A DNA stretch of 64,000 nt, taken from NCBI RefSeq assembly GCF_002844235.1, contig NZ_PGTS01000006.1, positions 62,001-126,000 of the forward strand, written 5' to 3'. Position numbers and translations under genes: made by a program. This document shows, one piece after another, positions 33,704 through 43,697 of this stretch. Source of the DNA: Thalassospira povalilytica (lineage in GTDB: Bacteria > Pseudomonadota > Alphaproteobacteria > Rhodospirillales > Thalassospiraceae). Under the pieces are notes generated by a model that worked only from the letters and a program-made list of their open reading frames with translations, was not told where the DNA came from and did not search any database. The stretch's first letter is position 1, and every line of letters begins with the position of its first letter.

Positions 33704-33764
33704 CATCGCCTCCGCACTTTGGGCGGGTCGAATTTTCTATCACAACCAACATAGCGCAAAAACC

Positions 33765-35018
33765 ATGACTGAACTGAAGTCTGATTTTCTCCGCGTCATG
33801 CATGACCGCGGTTACATCCACCAATGTACTGATCTTGAAGGCCTTGATGCCTATGCATCGGAAAATACGGTGGTGTGCTATGTGGGTTATGACTGCACCG
33901 CAGACAGCCTTCATGTCGGATCGCTTGTATCGATCATGATGCTGCGCTGGTTGCAGAAAACCGGTCACAAGCCGATCGTTCTCATGGGGGCCGGCACCAC
34001 GCGCGTTGGCGATCCGACCGGCCGTGATGATGCGCGCCCGGTTCTGACCGACGAAGTTATCGCCACCAACATGGCGGGCATCAAGAAAGTCTTCCAGCAG
34101 TTCCTGACTTTTGGCGATGGCCCGACCGATGCGGTCATGGTCAACAATGCCGACTGGCTCGACAAACTGAACTATATCGAATTCCTGCGTGATTTCGGTC
34201 GCCATTTCTCGGTCAACCGGATGCTGAGCTTTGACTCGGTCAAGCTGCGTCTGGAACGTGAACAGTCGCTGAGCTTCCTTGAATTCAACTACATGATCCT
34301 TCAGGCCTATGACTTTGTCGAACTGAACCGCAACTATGGCTGCATGTTGCAGATGGGCGGATCGGATCAGTGGGGCAATATCGTCAATGGTGTTGAACTG
34401 GGTCGTCGCGTTGACGAGAAATCCCTGTTTGGTCTGACGACCCCGCTGATGACCACCGCATCGGGTGCCAAGATGGGCAAAACCGCGGCCGGTGCCGTGT
34501 GGCTGAACGAAGAACGCCTGTCGTCCTATGACTATTACCAGTTCTGGCGGAACACCGAAGATGCCGACGTCATCAAGTTCATGCGCCTGTTCACCGAGAT
34601 GTCGCTTGAACAGATCGACGAATACGCAAAACTTGAAGGCTCGGAAATCAACGAAGCCAAGAAAGTTCTGGCATTCGAGGCCGTCAAACTTTGCCGCGGC
34701 GAAGAAGCAGCCCTTGCCGCTGCTGAAACCGCACGCAAAACCTTTGAAGAAGGTGTTCTGGCCGACGATCTTCCGACCGTGGAAGTCGCCAAGGCCGATC
34801 TTGATGCCGGTATCCCGGCCTTCGATCTGTTCCGTCGTGCCGATCTTGCCAAATCCGGTGGCGATGCACGCCGTCTGATCAAGGGCGGCGGTGCAAAGAT
34901 CAATGACGAAAAAGTCAGCGACGAAAATGCCAACATCACCGCAGATGCAGTGAATGCCGACGGCGTGATCAAGGTGTCTGCTGGCAAGAAGCGCCATGTC
35001 CTGATCAAGCCGGTCTGA
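33765..35018 (+). CDS. tyrS: Tyrosyl-tRNA synthetase
   Basis: 417 aa from ATG 33765. A class I synthetase with the HIGH-like motif HVGS (H50) in [20 protein letters not shown] and the KMSKS-like motif KMGKT (236-240). [18 protein letters not shown] is the tyrosine-binding block. A C-terminal S4 RNA-binding domain starts near [25 protein letters not shown]. It charges tRNA-Tyr. The gene is divergent from anmK, monocistronic and ends in a strong terminator. Length matches bacterial TyrS. Confidence 0.97.
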   Translation: MTELKSDFLRVMHDRGYIHQCTDLEGLDAYASENTVVCYVGYDCTADSLHVGSLVSIMMLRWLQKTGHKPIVLMGAGTTRVGDPTGRDDARPVLTDEVIATNMAGIKKVFQQFLTFGDGPTDAVMVNNADWLDKLNYIEFLRDFGRHFSVNRMLSFDSVKLRLEREQSLSFLEFNYMILQAYDFVELNRNYGCMLQMGGSDQWGNIVNGVELGRRVDEKSLFGLTTPLMTTASGAKMGKTAAGAVWLNEERLSSYDYYQFWRNTEDADVIKFMRLFTEMSLEQIDEYAKLEGSEINEAKKVLAFEAVKLCRGEEAALAAAETARKTFEEGVLADDLPTVEVAKADLDAGIPAFDLFRRADLAKSGGDARRLIKGGGAKINDEKVSDENANITADAVNADGVIKVSAGKKRHVLIKPV

Positions 35019-35041
35019 TCACACATATCCGGTCAAAATCT

Positions 35042-35076
35042 AAAAAAGCCCCGTGCAATTTGCGCGGGGCTTTTTT
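35042..35076 (+). terminator. Terminator of tyrS
   Basis: GCCCCG (35048-35053) pairs with CGGGGC (35065-35070), extended inward by TGC/GCG, flanked by AAAAAA on the left and TTTTTT on the right. The A-run also makes it usable by the convergent leftward gene. Confidence 0.9.
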
Positions 35077-35135
35077 CGTGTGTTAGCGCTAACATCGTCC
35101 CGTTTCCGGGCCGATCAACTTGATTGGTCCGGGCC

Positions 35136-38100
35136 TTAGCCGGGCTCGGCACCGGTAATCAGGTTGCGAAGCACGCCAGGCACAAATGTCGAAAGCGGAT
35201 TGACCGTCACATCAGGTTCGCCAAGGTCGCCTTCGATGGTGTAGGTCGGCGCAAAGATGCCCCCGCCTTCTTCCCCCACCAGAAGATCGCCAAGGATCGG
35301 AATCACGCCAAGGGCCGAATTGATGGCATAGATCGGCACAATCGACCCGGCCAGACGGATTTCGGATTTTGCCAGATCAATCGATCCGTTCGCGGTAACA
35401 CCAACCGCGGTGCCGTTGGCAGCGACCTTTGACAAGGTCAGCACGTCATTCACATAGGTGAAATCGCCATTCAGTTCGGTGAAGGAAATGCCGTTTCCTT
35501 GCAAAACGTCACTGAGCCCCGAAAGAGATGCTGCCCCCAGGACACGTGCGGCAATCGGTGCGTTGACGACACGGAAATCGCCGATCCTGACCGATCCGGT
35601 AAAGGGCTGGGCAAAGTCGCTTTCATCGACCGTGCCTTCGACCGTCATGTTCCCGCCCAGAAGGTTTTCATACATATCAAGCGCCCGCAGGAATTTACCG
35701 GCATCTTCGGCCGTCAGACTGACCTTGCGGGTGGAAAAATCATCGCGGCTGACCTGTGCAAATATGGTGGCCCGGTCCGCCAGCGAACCATTCAGAACCA
35801 GCCGGTCCCATTCCTGTCCGACAACATGGATCGATCCTTTGACATCGCCAAACAGTTCGCCATTGGCCATCACCATCTGTTCGATATCGAGGAAGATCTC
35901 GGTCGTTCCACCTTCGCGGCTGGCGCGTTGTCCGATGCCGCCACTGTTTGGTGCCTTGGCATCCTTTGGCTTGCCGGTATCTTCGGCGTCATCCGACAGG
36001 ATCCAGGGGGTTGCGATCAGCTGACGGGCGGTGATTTCGATTTCGCGATTTTCATTATTCTGCCGGAAGGTGACCTTGCCATCATTGAGCAGCGGCTCCG
36101 CCCCCTTAAGCAGGAAGCCGCCACCGGTCAGATTGACAATGACATTGCGTTTTTCCGACGGTTTGGTATCGCTGCCTTCTGCGGGCTCAGGCGATGTTTC
36201 ATCTTCGACAAACGGTCGCAAGTCAAACTGCGCGCCGCGCAGGTCGACCAGCATCCTGTCATCATTGGCAAGCCTGATCGTTCCCGAAAGACCGGTGTTT
36301 TCACGAAAACGGGTATTGTCGATTTCAAAGGACCATTGATCGGCAATCGGGTTTTCACCGCGCCATTTGCCGGTGCCGGACGCCACCAGTGCCGGTGCCA
36401 TCACAGCAAAGGATTTAAGCGTGCCACCACCTTCATAACGCACAGCCACATCAAAGCTTGCCTTGGCTTCGGCACCGGGTTGTTTGGTGTAGTTGACCCG
36501 TTCCATCGGAAGCGTGATGGCAACATCATTAAGCGCCACATCCCCCTTGATCTCGACCCGGTCATCCAGAACCCTGATTTCGACCTTGCCCTTGCCCATC
36601 CCGGCAAGATAGGGCGCAACATCAAGTTCCACATCGGGCATCACCGCCAGATCAAGATCGCCAGACAGGCTATAATGGCTGCGGATTTTGGCCGCGGTAT
36701 CAAAACTTTCAACCCAGTTGATCGCGGTTTTGCCCTTACCGATCGATGCCGTACCGGTCAGTTCCAGCCCCTTGGTGTTGACCTGAAGTTCGAAACTGCC
36801 GTTATTGACATCAAGTTCGCGGAACGCGTTGGTGATGCTGGCCTTTTGAATGCGCGATGCTGCCGCGACCTCGACATCGTCGAATGTCACATCGCGCAGC
36901 AACGGGAAATTCAGGCGCACGCGGGTCGCCTGTTCACCAGCAATCTGGGCCGGATCAATGCCAAGGCGGGTGGCAAAGCCAAGTGGCTGTGCTTCGATCA
37001 GTTCAAGCGCCTTGCGCGCACTGCCATTGGCGACCACTTCGATTTCGGCAAGCGGAACCGGTTCGTCAAGTTTGGTGAACAGGATGCTGGCATCCGTTAC
37101 AGTCAGCCCGTCTGCCTGTCCGCGATCAACATAGATATTGAAACTGGTTTCATCGAATTCAGCACGACCACCGGCATCATGCACATCGGGCATATCCCCC
37201 AGATAATGCACCGTGACACCGGACATCGTCATCTGTCCGCCCAGCGCATCAAGCACCACGTCGCCGGCGTCATCCTGATGAAGTTCGGTATGCAGGGTGG
37301 CCTGATGAACAATGCCGTCCGACAGGTTGGTCACAACCCAGATACGGGCATCTTCGCCAACCGATTCCGGCCAAAGCCGATCCAGATCATCTGTGGCCAC
37401 ATCGGTTGCCTTGGCATCCAGACTAAGCTGCCATTTGCCAAACGGATCAAGCACAACACCGGTAACCGATGCCGTGGCATCCCCGACATTGAGCGTCACG
37501 TCATCAACACTGAACCGGCCCGGTACATAGCTTGTGACGATCTTGCCGTCATTGACCCGATAGGTCGCGCGGATTTCGGATGGCAGTGAAATCACCCCGC
37601 TTCCGACTTCCAGATCGGTCGCAGCAGAAACCAGCTTTCCACTGACATCATATTTGGCACGAATTACCCCCGACACCGGGACATAGGCATCGCGCATCGG
37701 TTCAAAGATGTCAGAGATGCTGACCAGATCGGAAAGCTCCACCTCGCCGATGCGGGCTTCGAGATCGATTTCACCGCTGCTTGTGCTGTAATCGCCGGTG
37801 ACATTGACCCGGGTCGACAAGGCACCTGCACTGACCTGCAAGGAGGCTTCGGCCCCGATGCCAAGCGGCTTGCGCGACAACAGAATTTCCGCCTGCGGCG
37901 CAGCCCAGACGATGCCAAGCTGTTCATCGCGCACCTGCAGGTCGGCATTTACAATCCCGAAACTTTCGAAATAGGCCGCAGCCGGAAAATCGGTGCGTTC
38001 GCCAGACAGGATCGAGACCACATCGCGCAGGATTTCGCTGCCGGATCTTTCAATCGGCGCGCTTGCTACATCGGTTTCATCATCGGGTGTTTGCGGTGCG

Positions 38101-38687
38101 GGCTGTATTTCGGTGGTTTCGGGAAGAACCGGTTGCGCAGCGTCACTTTCGGGCAAATCGATTGTGACCGACGCCCCCCGCCCGCTGTCATAAACCGGGT
38201 CTTGCGGTTCGACGGATGTGTCTTCGTCCGGTCCGGCAAGAGGTGCTGTCCCATCGGAGTTTTCGGCGACATAGCCGATATCGATCTGACCGTTGGCGCG
38301 GCGTTCCAGGCGAATGCGCGGCCCGATCAGGTTCAATTCACGAAGTGCCAGAACCCCTTCAAACAGGGCCTTGCTGGAAAACACCACGTCTGCTTCGGGA
38401 ATATGGAGCAGTTCACGATCATCCCCGCCAATGATCACCACATCGCGCAAACCGACATCAAATTTTTCGGCCCATCCGCGCCAGCGCAAAACGACGTCAC
38501 CAACAGACAGCCGGTTTTCACCCATCGACTTGTTAAGATGATCAACGATATAGGGGGTAATGCGGTGCAAGGACACAGGTTCCTGAGACAGTCGCCAGAT
38601 GGTGACTGCTGCAAATACGCCAACAAACAGCACGACCGCCGACAAAATCAGCGCCAGCCATCCAGCAAAGCTTTTAACGAGGCGCAC
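35136..38687 (-). CDS. AsmA/YhdP-like large envelope protein
   Basis: 1183 aa with one N-terminal membrane anchor (residues ~8-30, LALILSAVVLFVGVFAAVTIW), followed by a long periplasmic region rich in beta strands. ITPYIVDHLNKS and GPRIRLERRANGQIDIGY near the start, and the AsmA-like C-terminal stretch SLSGLSDVLQGNGISFTELNGDFTYVNDVLTLSKVAANGTAVGVTANGSIDL, are typical of DUF3971/AsmA_2 proteins. YhdP and relatives form bridge-like grooves that move phospholipids between inner and outer membranes. Residues ~155-205 are a low-complexity acidic/proline linker. It is divergent from glnE. No protein partner is nearby. Confidence 0.87.
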   Translation of the reverse strand: MRLVKSFAGWLALILSAVVLFVGVFAAVTIWRLSQEPVSLHRITPYIVDHLNKSMGENRLSVGDVVLRWRGWAEKFDVGLRDVVIIGGDDRELLHIPEADVVFSSKALFEGVLALRELNLIGPRIRLERRANGQIDIGYVAENSDGTAPLAGPDEDTSVEPQDPVYDSGRGASVTIDLPESDAAQPVLPETTEIQPAPQTPDDETDVASAPIERSGSEILRDVVSILSGERTDFPAAAYFESFGIVNADLQVRDEQLGIVWAAPQAEILLSRKPLGIGAEASLQVSAGALSTRVNVTGDYSTSSGEIDLEARIGEVELSDLVSISDIFEPMRDAYVPVSGVIRAKYDVSGKLVSAATDLEVGSGVISLPSEIRATYRVNDGKIVTSYVPGRFSVDDVTLNVGDATASVTGVVLDPFGKWQLSLDAKATDVATDDLDRLWPESVGEDARIWVVTNLSDGIVHQATLHTELHQDDAGDVVLDALGGQMTMSGVTVHYLGDMPDVHDAGGRAEFDETSFNIYVDRGQADGLTVTDASILFTKLDEPVPLAEIEVVANGSARKALELIEAQPLGFATRLGIDPAQIAGEQATRVRLNFPLLRDVTFDDVEVAAASRIQKASITNAFRELDVNNGSFELQVNTKGLELTGTASIGKGKTAINWVESFDTAAKIRSHYSLSGDLDLAVMPDVELDVAPYLAGMGKGKVEIRVLDDRVEIKGDVALNDVAITLPMERVNYTKQPGAEAKASFDVAVRYEGGGTLKSFAVMAPALVASGTGKWRGENPIADQWSFEIDNTRFRENTGLSGTIRLANDDRMLVDLRGAQFDLRPFVEDETSPEPAEGSDTKPSEKRNVIVNLTGGGFLLKGAEPLLNDGKVTFRQNNENREIEITARQLIATPWILSDDAEDTGKPKDAKAPNSGGIGQRASREGGTTEIFLDIEQMVMANGELFGDVKGSIHVVGQEWDRLVLNGSLADRATIFAQVSRDDFSTRKVSLTAEDAGKFLRALDMYENLLGGNMTVEGTVDESDFAQPFTGSVRIGDFRVVNAPIAARVLGAASLSGLSDVLQGNGISFTELNGDFTYVNDVLTLSKVAANGTAVGVTANGSIDLAKSEIRLAGSIVPIYAINSALGVIPILGDLLVGEEGGGIFAPTYTIEGDLGEPDVTVNPLSTFVPGVLRNLITGAEPG

Positions 38688-38956
38688 CCTTATTTATCCT
38701 GTTTTCCTGATATCATATGTCGCAATAGCACCACTGCACACGTTCTGGCCGGTGTTTCCGTTCTGCAAGACGAAACAGATATCACCGGAACTGCCAGTAT
38801 TGATCTAATCCCTTTTTGTCCGATCGCAGAAAAGCTACATAGAGACAGTCACCCGTATGATCGGGGTTGCAATCTCCTTGCCAAGAGCATGCAATCAGGC
38901 ACAAGTTTGTGCATAGCCCGGTTCGTTACCTTTTCGCAATACAAGGAAAGCAAAAA

Positions 38957-41938
38957 GTGTCTCTTTCCTGGATTTCACAGGACCTGCCCCAACCCTTTGA
39001 TGCCGAACGTGTTGCCAATGCGTTTGAACGATGGAACGCCCTTGGCGATCGCCCGGCATTTGAAAGTCTGGCATCCAAAATTGGCGATATTGCGTCCAAT
39101 GCCCAAAGCAAGGCGGTTTTGGCGGCCCTGTTTGGCAACAGCCCCTATCTGACCAATCTGTGCCTGCGCGATCCCGACATTGTTTGCGAAGTATTCGAAA
39201 GCGGCCTTGATCATGCCTTTGCCACCGCACTGGATCCGGTGCGGCAAAGTGCGGATGCCCGTGATCTTGATCAAGCGACAACAATGTCCACGGTGCGCAA
39301 GGCAAAACGCCGGGCCGCACTGGTGATTGCGATGGCCGATATCTGCAAGGCCTGGCCGCTTGATAAAGTCACATCAGCGATCAGCGAAACTGCGGAAACC
39401 ACACTTGATTTCACCATGGCCCATTGCCTGTGTGCGATGGCGCGCCAGCGCAAATATGACCTGCCCAATCCCCAAAACCCGCTTGAAGGATCGGGGATCT
39501 TTGCGATCGGTATGGGAAAACTGGGTGCGGGTGAACTGAACTATTCATCCGATATCGACCTGATCTTCCTGTATGATCAGGATATTGTCACCTACCTTGA
39601 TGAGGATCGCCTGCAACAGGATCTGGTGCGTATGGTGCGTGACATCACGCGCGTGATGGAAGAACGCACCGGGGACGGCTATGTGTTTCGAACCGATTTG
39701 CGCCTGCGTCCCGATCCGGCATCGACCCCGCCGATCCTGTCGATGATTGCGGCTGAAACCTATTACGAAACGGTGGGGCAGAACTGGGAACGTGCGGCCA
39801 TGATCAAGGCCCGCATTGTTGGCGGCGACCGGGCGGCCGGCAACGAGTTTCTGGAAATCCTGCGACCGTTCGTATGGCGCAAACATCTCGATTTCCTTGC
39901 CATTCAGGACATTCATTCGATCAAGCGCCAAATCAACGCCCATAAGGGCGGCAGCAAGATCAACATTCCCGGCCATAACATCAAGCTTGGCCGCGGCGGC
40001 ATTCGCGAGATCGAATTTTTCGCCCAGACACAGCAATTGATCTGGGGCGGACGCGAAGTTGCCCTGCGTGGCAAGGCGACATGTGACACATTGCGCGCCC
40101 TGACCAAATTCGGACAGGTATCCGAGGAAGTCCGCGATGAAATGCTGGCGGCCTATGAATTTCTGCGCACGGTCGAACACCGGCTTCAGATGATCAATGA
40201 TCAGCAGACCCAGACTCTTCCCGATACGGATGACGGGCTGCGCGCCCTTGCGACATTCCTTGGCTATGCGACACTTGATGCGTTCAAGGATCATTTGCTG
40301 CTTCATCTGCGCAATGTTGAAAACAACTATGCCGAACTGTTTGAAGACGACACGCCGCTGACCGGCGACAGCACAACCGGCAATCTGGTCTTTACCGGCA
40401 CCGAAGACGATCCCGACACGCTTGCCAATCTGCGTGAAATGGGGTTTGAGAATGCCGAAAATGTATCGGTTACGGTGCGCGGCTGGCATCACGGGCGCTA
40501 TCGCGCCACCCGGTCACGCCGGGCGCGTGAAATTCTGACCGAATTGATGCCGACCCTTTTGGGGGCACTGTCGAAAACCACCAACCCGGATATGGCATTC
40601 CGGGCCTTTGACGAGTTCCTGAAGGGTCTTCCGGCCGGGGTTCAGCTGTTCTCGCTGTTTACCGCGCACCCGGAATTACTTGAACTTCTGGCCCAGATCG
40701 CCGGAACCGCCCCGCGTATGGCCAAATATATTGGACGCAACGCGTCGGTTCTCGATTTCGTTCTGATGTCGGGCTTCCATGAAGAATTGCCCGATGCCGA
40801 CAGCATGCTGGCAGAACTTGATGCGCGCCTGTCACGTGAAGACATGGTCGAAGACTGGCTGGATGTGGCGCGACGCTGGGCCAATGACCAGAAATTCCAG
40901 ATCGACGTTCAGACCATCCAGAACCGCCAAACCCCGCACGAGGCCGGTCGTGCACTGGCCGATGTGGCAGATGTTGCCATTCGCGCCCTGTTCCCGCGCA
41001 TTGCCGATGATTTCGCCGCCAAGCACGGCACCTTTGCCGATGGCGGGCTTGCGGTATTTGCACTTGGCAAACATGGTGGGCAGGAACTGTCCCCGGGGTC
41101 GGACCTTGATATGGTGTTCATCTATGATGTGCCCGAAGAAGCCGAAGAGTCTGATGGGGAAAAACCGCTGTCACCCGGGCATTATTTCATCCGGTTGAGC
41201 CAGCGTTACATCAACGCCCTTTCCGCCCCCACCGCCGAAGGTGTTCTGTTTGAAACCGACCTTCGCCTGCGGCCCAGCGGGTCAAAAGGCCCGCTTGCCA
41301 CCCATTTCAAAAGCTTCGAAGCCTATCAGAACAATGAAGCCTGGACGTGGGAGCACATGGCGCTTACGCGGTTGCGCCCGGTTTATGGGCCGCAATCGCT
41401 GTGTGACAAGGTGATTGCCACCACAACGGCCGTTCTGCGCAAGGAACGTGACCCCGATCAGCTGGTGCGCGCGGTCTATGACATGCGCAACCGCATGGAA
41501 GCCGGCAAAGGCGACAATCACCCCTGGGCGATCAAGATGCGGCGCGGCGGGCTGGTTGATCTGGAATTCATCGCGCAATATTTGCAACTGCGTCACGCCC
41601 ATGACCATGCCGACATTCTGTCGCCCACGACACGCGACGTGTTCAAACGGCTTGGCACGGCCGGCATTCTTGAAAATGACGAAGCGGAATTTTTGGCCAA
41701 TGCCGGGTCGTTCTGGCTGGCGCTTCAGGCAATGCTGCGCCTGACGACCGAAGGGCCGTTTGATCCTGCACGGGCCAGTACCGACCTGCAACAGATGCTG
41801 GCACGGGCCGGGAAATGTGACGATTTCGCAAGCCTTCAGGACAAAATCGAAACCACGGCAACCCGGATCAAAACGATCTATGACCGGATCATCGCCGATC
41901 CGGCCGAAAAGGTCAGCCCGCCCGAAACCACACAATAG
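38957..41938 (+). CDS. glnE: Bifunctional glutamine synthetase adenylyltransferase / adenylyl-removing enzyme
   Basis: 993 aa from GTG 38957, with AAGGAAAG upstream; the open frame before it (from 38867) lacks conservation. It has two nucleotidyltransferase domains. The N-terminal adenylyl-removing half has GAGELNYSSDIDLIFLYD (D199, D201). The C-terminal adenylyltransferase half has GKHGGQELSPGSDLDMVFIYD (D716, D718). A helical regulatory linker lies between them. GlnE adds or removes AMP on glutamine synthetase under control of PII, linking nitrogen status to glutamine synthesis. It is followed 101 bases later by bcp. Size is normal. Confidence 0.96.
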   Translation: MSLSWISQDLPQPFDAERVANAFERWNALGDRPAFESLASKIGDIASNAQSKAVLAALFGNSPYLTNLCLRDPDIVCEVFESGLDHAFATALDPVRQSADARDLDQATTMSTVRKAKRRAALVIAMADICKAWPLDKVTSAISETAETTLDFTMAHCLCAMARQRKYDLPNPQNPLEGSGIFAIGMGKLGAGELNYSSDIDLIFLYDQDIVTYLDEDRLQQDLVRMVRDITRVMEERTGDGYVFRTDLRLRPDPASTPPILSMIAAETYYETVGQNWERAAMIKARIVGGDRAAGNEFLEILRPFVWRKHLDFLAIQDIHSIKRQINAHKGGSKINIPGHNIKLGRGGIREIEFFAQTQQLIWGGREVALRGKATCDTLRALTKFGQVSEEVRDEMLAAYEFLRTVEHRLQMINDQQTQTLPDTDDGLRALATFLGYATLDAFKDHLLLHLRNVENNYAELFEDDTPLTGDSTTGNLVFTGTEDDPDTLANLREMGFENAENVSVTVRGWHHGRYRATRSRRAREILTELMPTLLGALSKTTNPDMAFRAFDEFLKGLPAGVQLFSLFTAHPELLELLAQIAGTAPRMAKYIGRNASVLDFVLMSGFHEELPDADSMLAELDARLSREDMVEDWLDVARRWANDQKFQIDVQTIQNRQTPHEAGRALADVADVAIRALFPRIADDFAAKHGTFADGGLAVFALGKHGGQELSPGSDLDMVFIYDVPEEAEESDGEKPLSPGHYFIRLSQRYINALSAPTAEGVLFETDLRLRPSGSKGPLATHFKSFEAYQNNEAWTWEHMALTRLRPVYGPQSLCDKVIATTTAVLRKERDPDQLVRAVYDMRNRMEAGKGDNHPWAIKMRRGGLVDLEFIAQYLQLRHAHDHADILSPTTRDVFKRLGTAGILENDEAEFLANAGSFWLALQAMLRLTTEGPFDPARASTDLQQMLARAGKCDDFASLQDKIETTATRIKTIYDRIIADPAEKVSPPETTQ

Positions 41939-42039
41939 CCGGATCGAAATGATCCGGCTGGCCTTGCCATCCTTATAAAGGATTGTATTTTCAGTGCGGA
42001 ACGGATCGCACAGCGACACAGACAGACAAAGGATGGAAC

Positions 42040-42504
42040 ATGACACTTGAAGTAGGTGACAAGGCCCCGGATTTCGAATTGCCAACTGATGGTGGCAACA
42101 GCATCAAGCTGTCCGATCTGGCAGGCAAAACGGTGGTGATCTATTTCTATCCCAAGGACATGACACCGGGCTGCACCACGGAATCCTGTGAATTTCGTGA
42201 TGCCGAGCCGGACTTCAGCGCCGTCGATGCCCAGATCATCGGCATTTCCAAGGACAGTGTCAGCCGCCATGACAAGTTCAAGGCCAAACATGACCTGAAC
42301 TTCATTCTGGCATCGGATGAAAACGGCAACGTGTGCGAAGATTTCGGCGTCTGGAAAGAAAAAAGCATGTATGGCAAAAAATTCATGGGCATTGAACGGT
42401 CCACTTTTGTCATTGATGGCAGCGGCGTCATCCGCAATGCCTGGCGCAAGGTAAAGGTCAAAGGCCACGTGGCAGAGGTTCTAGAAGCCGTTCGCGCCCT
42501 TTGA
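42040..42504 (+). CDS. bcp: Thioredoxin-dependent thiol peroxidase Bcp (peroxiredoxin)
   Basis: 154 aa from ATG 42040, with AAAGGATGGA upstream. The AhpC/TSA fold has YFYPKDMTPGCTTESCEFRD, with peroxidatic C45 and resolving C50 five residues later, the BCP/PrxQ arrangement. It reduces hydrogen peroxide and organic hydroperoxides using thioredoxin. It lies after glnE, probably in the same transcript, and a strong terminator follows. A glnE-bcp pairing is recurrent in alphaproteobacteria. Confidence 0.95.
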   Translation: MTLEVGDKAPDFELPTDGGNSIKLSDLAGKTVVIYFYPKDMTPGCTTESCEFRDAEPDFSAVDAQIIGISKDSVSRHDKFKAKHDLNFILASDENGNVCEDFGVWKEKSMYGKKFMGIERSTFVIDGSGVIRNAWRKVKVKGHVAEVLEAVRAL

Positions 42505-42550
42505 TCAAAAAAATGACACTCGTAGCAGACCAATTGGTCCCGTTACCCCG

Positions 42551-42586
42551 CAAGGCCCGGCAACTGATTGCCGGGCCTTTGTTTTT
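42551..42586 (+). terminator. Terminator of glnE-bcp
   Basis: AAGGCCCGGCAA (42551-42562) pairs with TTGCCGGGCCTT (42567-42578), a 12-bp stem with a CTGA loop, followed by TGTTTTTT. Confidence 0.9.
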
Positions 42587-42766
42587 TGGCCTTCGCCGAC
42601 TTTAAAATTTAACCCGCCAAACTGCCAAAACGGCCATTCCAACACATTGATTTTGTTGCCTTGGGTTACATGTCAGGATAACAATTTACATATGGGAGTT
42701 TGGGTGAAGGTGCTTTTCACCTGTTCAGAGAAAACAAACCGGCACGCCGGCAAAGCAGGTATTGCT

Positions 42767-43537
42767 ATGAACAAAAATGTTGTTGATCTCGACGATCAGA
42801 TGCTTGCGGATTTTCGCGATGAGGCACATGACATTATCAGTGCGATTGATGTCCATCTGCAAAATGCGCGTGGCAAAAGCGATCCCGCACACCTGACCTC
42901 TATCCAGCGCGAAGTTTTCAACTTGCGTTACAAGGGCAAATCGGTTGCGGCACCACTGATCAATCTGACCAGTCATCGTCTGGCCGACTATGTCACCACC
43001 TGCAAGGAACTGAATGAAGGTTCCATCGAAGATATCCAGGCCTTTGTCGACAAGATCCAAAGCCTGCTTGAAGGTGACATGACCGCCGGCGGCACCGATA
43101 CCGCGGAATTTGTCCGTGAGTTGCCGTCCAAACGTGCCCCTGACATTGATCCGAACTGGCTTAAAAAGGCCAATGTCGAAGCATTGCTGGTGATCCCGCA
43201 GCGCTCCATGGCAACCATTCTTGAACGCGAACTCGCCGCATGCGGTTATCGCAGTTCCGTGACGCAGACCTCGTTCGAGGCCATCGAACTTGCCGTTCGC
43301 ACCCGCCCCGACTTCATCATTGTTGCCAAAACCATTGATGAGCTGAGCGGTGTTGATCTGGCCAATGCGTTGCAGGCCATGCCAAAAACCCGCGCCATCC
43401 CGACGGCTGTTCTGACGTCCGATGCACCGAACCACCCGTCCTTGCAGGATCTTCCGTGCCGCACGGCAATCATCCGCAAGGGCAATGCATTTGGTGAAGA
43501 CCTGGCCGAGGCACTGGCACGGTTCAACATCACCTAA
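42767..43537 (+). CDS. Hpt-like plus receiver-like protein with both phospho-acceptors missing
   Basis: 256 aa from ATG 42767 (MNKNVVDLDDQMLADFRDEAHD). The open frame runs further upstream but without a ribosome-binding site. Residues ~10-95 look like a helical Hpt domain (FRDEAHDIISAIDVHLQNA, IQREVFNLRYKGKSVAAPLINLTSHRLADYV), but the expected H-x-x-K-G histidine is not there. Residues ~135-255 resemble a CheY-like receiver (ALLVIPQRSMATILERELAACGYRSSVTQTSFEAIELAVRTRPDFIIVA), yet the acidic pair after beta1 is replaced by IPQ and the phospho-aspartate after beta3 by VAKT; a lysine remains at IIRKG. It is probably a phosphorylation-independent adaptor. The domain reading is mine, by pattern. 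Confidence 0.65.
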   Translation: MNKNVVDLDDQMLADFRDEAHDIISAIDVHLQNARGKSDPAHLTSIQREVFNLRYKGKSVAAPLINLTSHRLADYVTTCKELNEGSIEDIQAFVDKIQSLLEGDMTAGGTDTAEFVRELPSKRAPDIDPNWLKKANVEALLVIPQRSMATILERELAACGYRSSVTQTSFEAIELAVRTRPDFIIVAKTIDELSGVDLANALQAMPKTRAIPTAVLTSDAPNHPSLQDLPCRTAIIRKGNAFGEDLAEALARFNIT

Positions 43538-43591
43538 TAACGACACGACATATCCGTAGGCAGCACAGTATCTGTCACGATGTATCACAGG

Positions 43592-43627
43592 GGCGGCGCG
43601 CGAATTTGCAGGCCGCCCTTTTGTTTG
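43592..43627 (+). terminator. Terminator after the Hpt/receiver-like gene
   Basis: GGGCGGC (43592-43598) pairs with GCCGCCC (43613-43619), followed by TTTTGTTT. It lies 55 bases after the gene end. Confidence 0.8.
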
Positions 43628-43697
43628 GCCATTGACCATATCCCCGGCAGATGGCAGACAAAGCCGATCTGAAAATCATTCTGAAAACCGGGCCGTC

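Noticed and set aside
33618..34997. 459-codon minus-strand frame opposite tyrS
   Set aside because: Antisense shadow of tyrS.
35499..37589. Long open frame (696 codons) on the plus strand inside the YhdP-like gene
   Set aside because: Antisense shadow of a well-supported gene; the translation is rich in His, Arg and Gly with no recognisable domain, as expected from high-GC codon bias.
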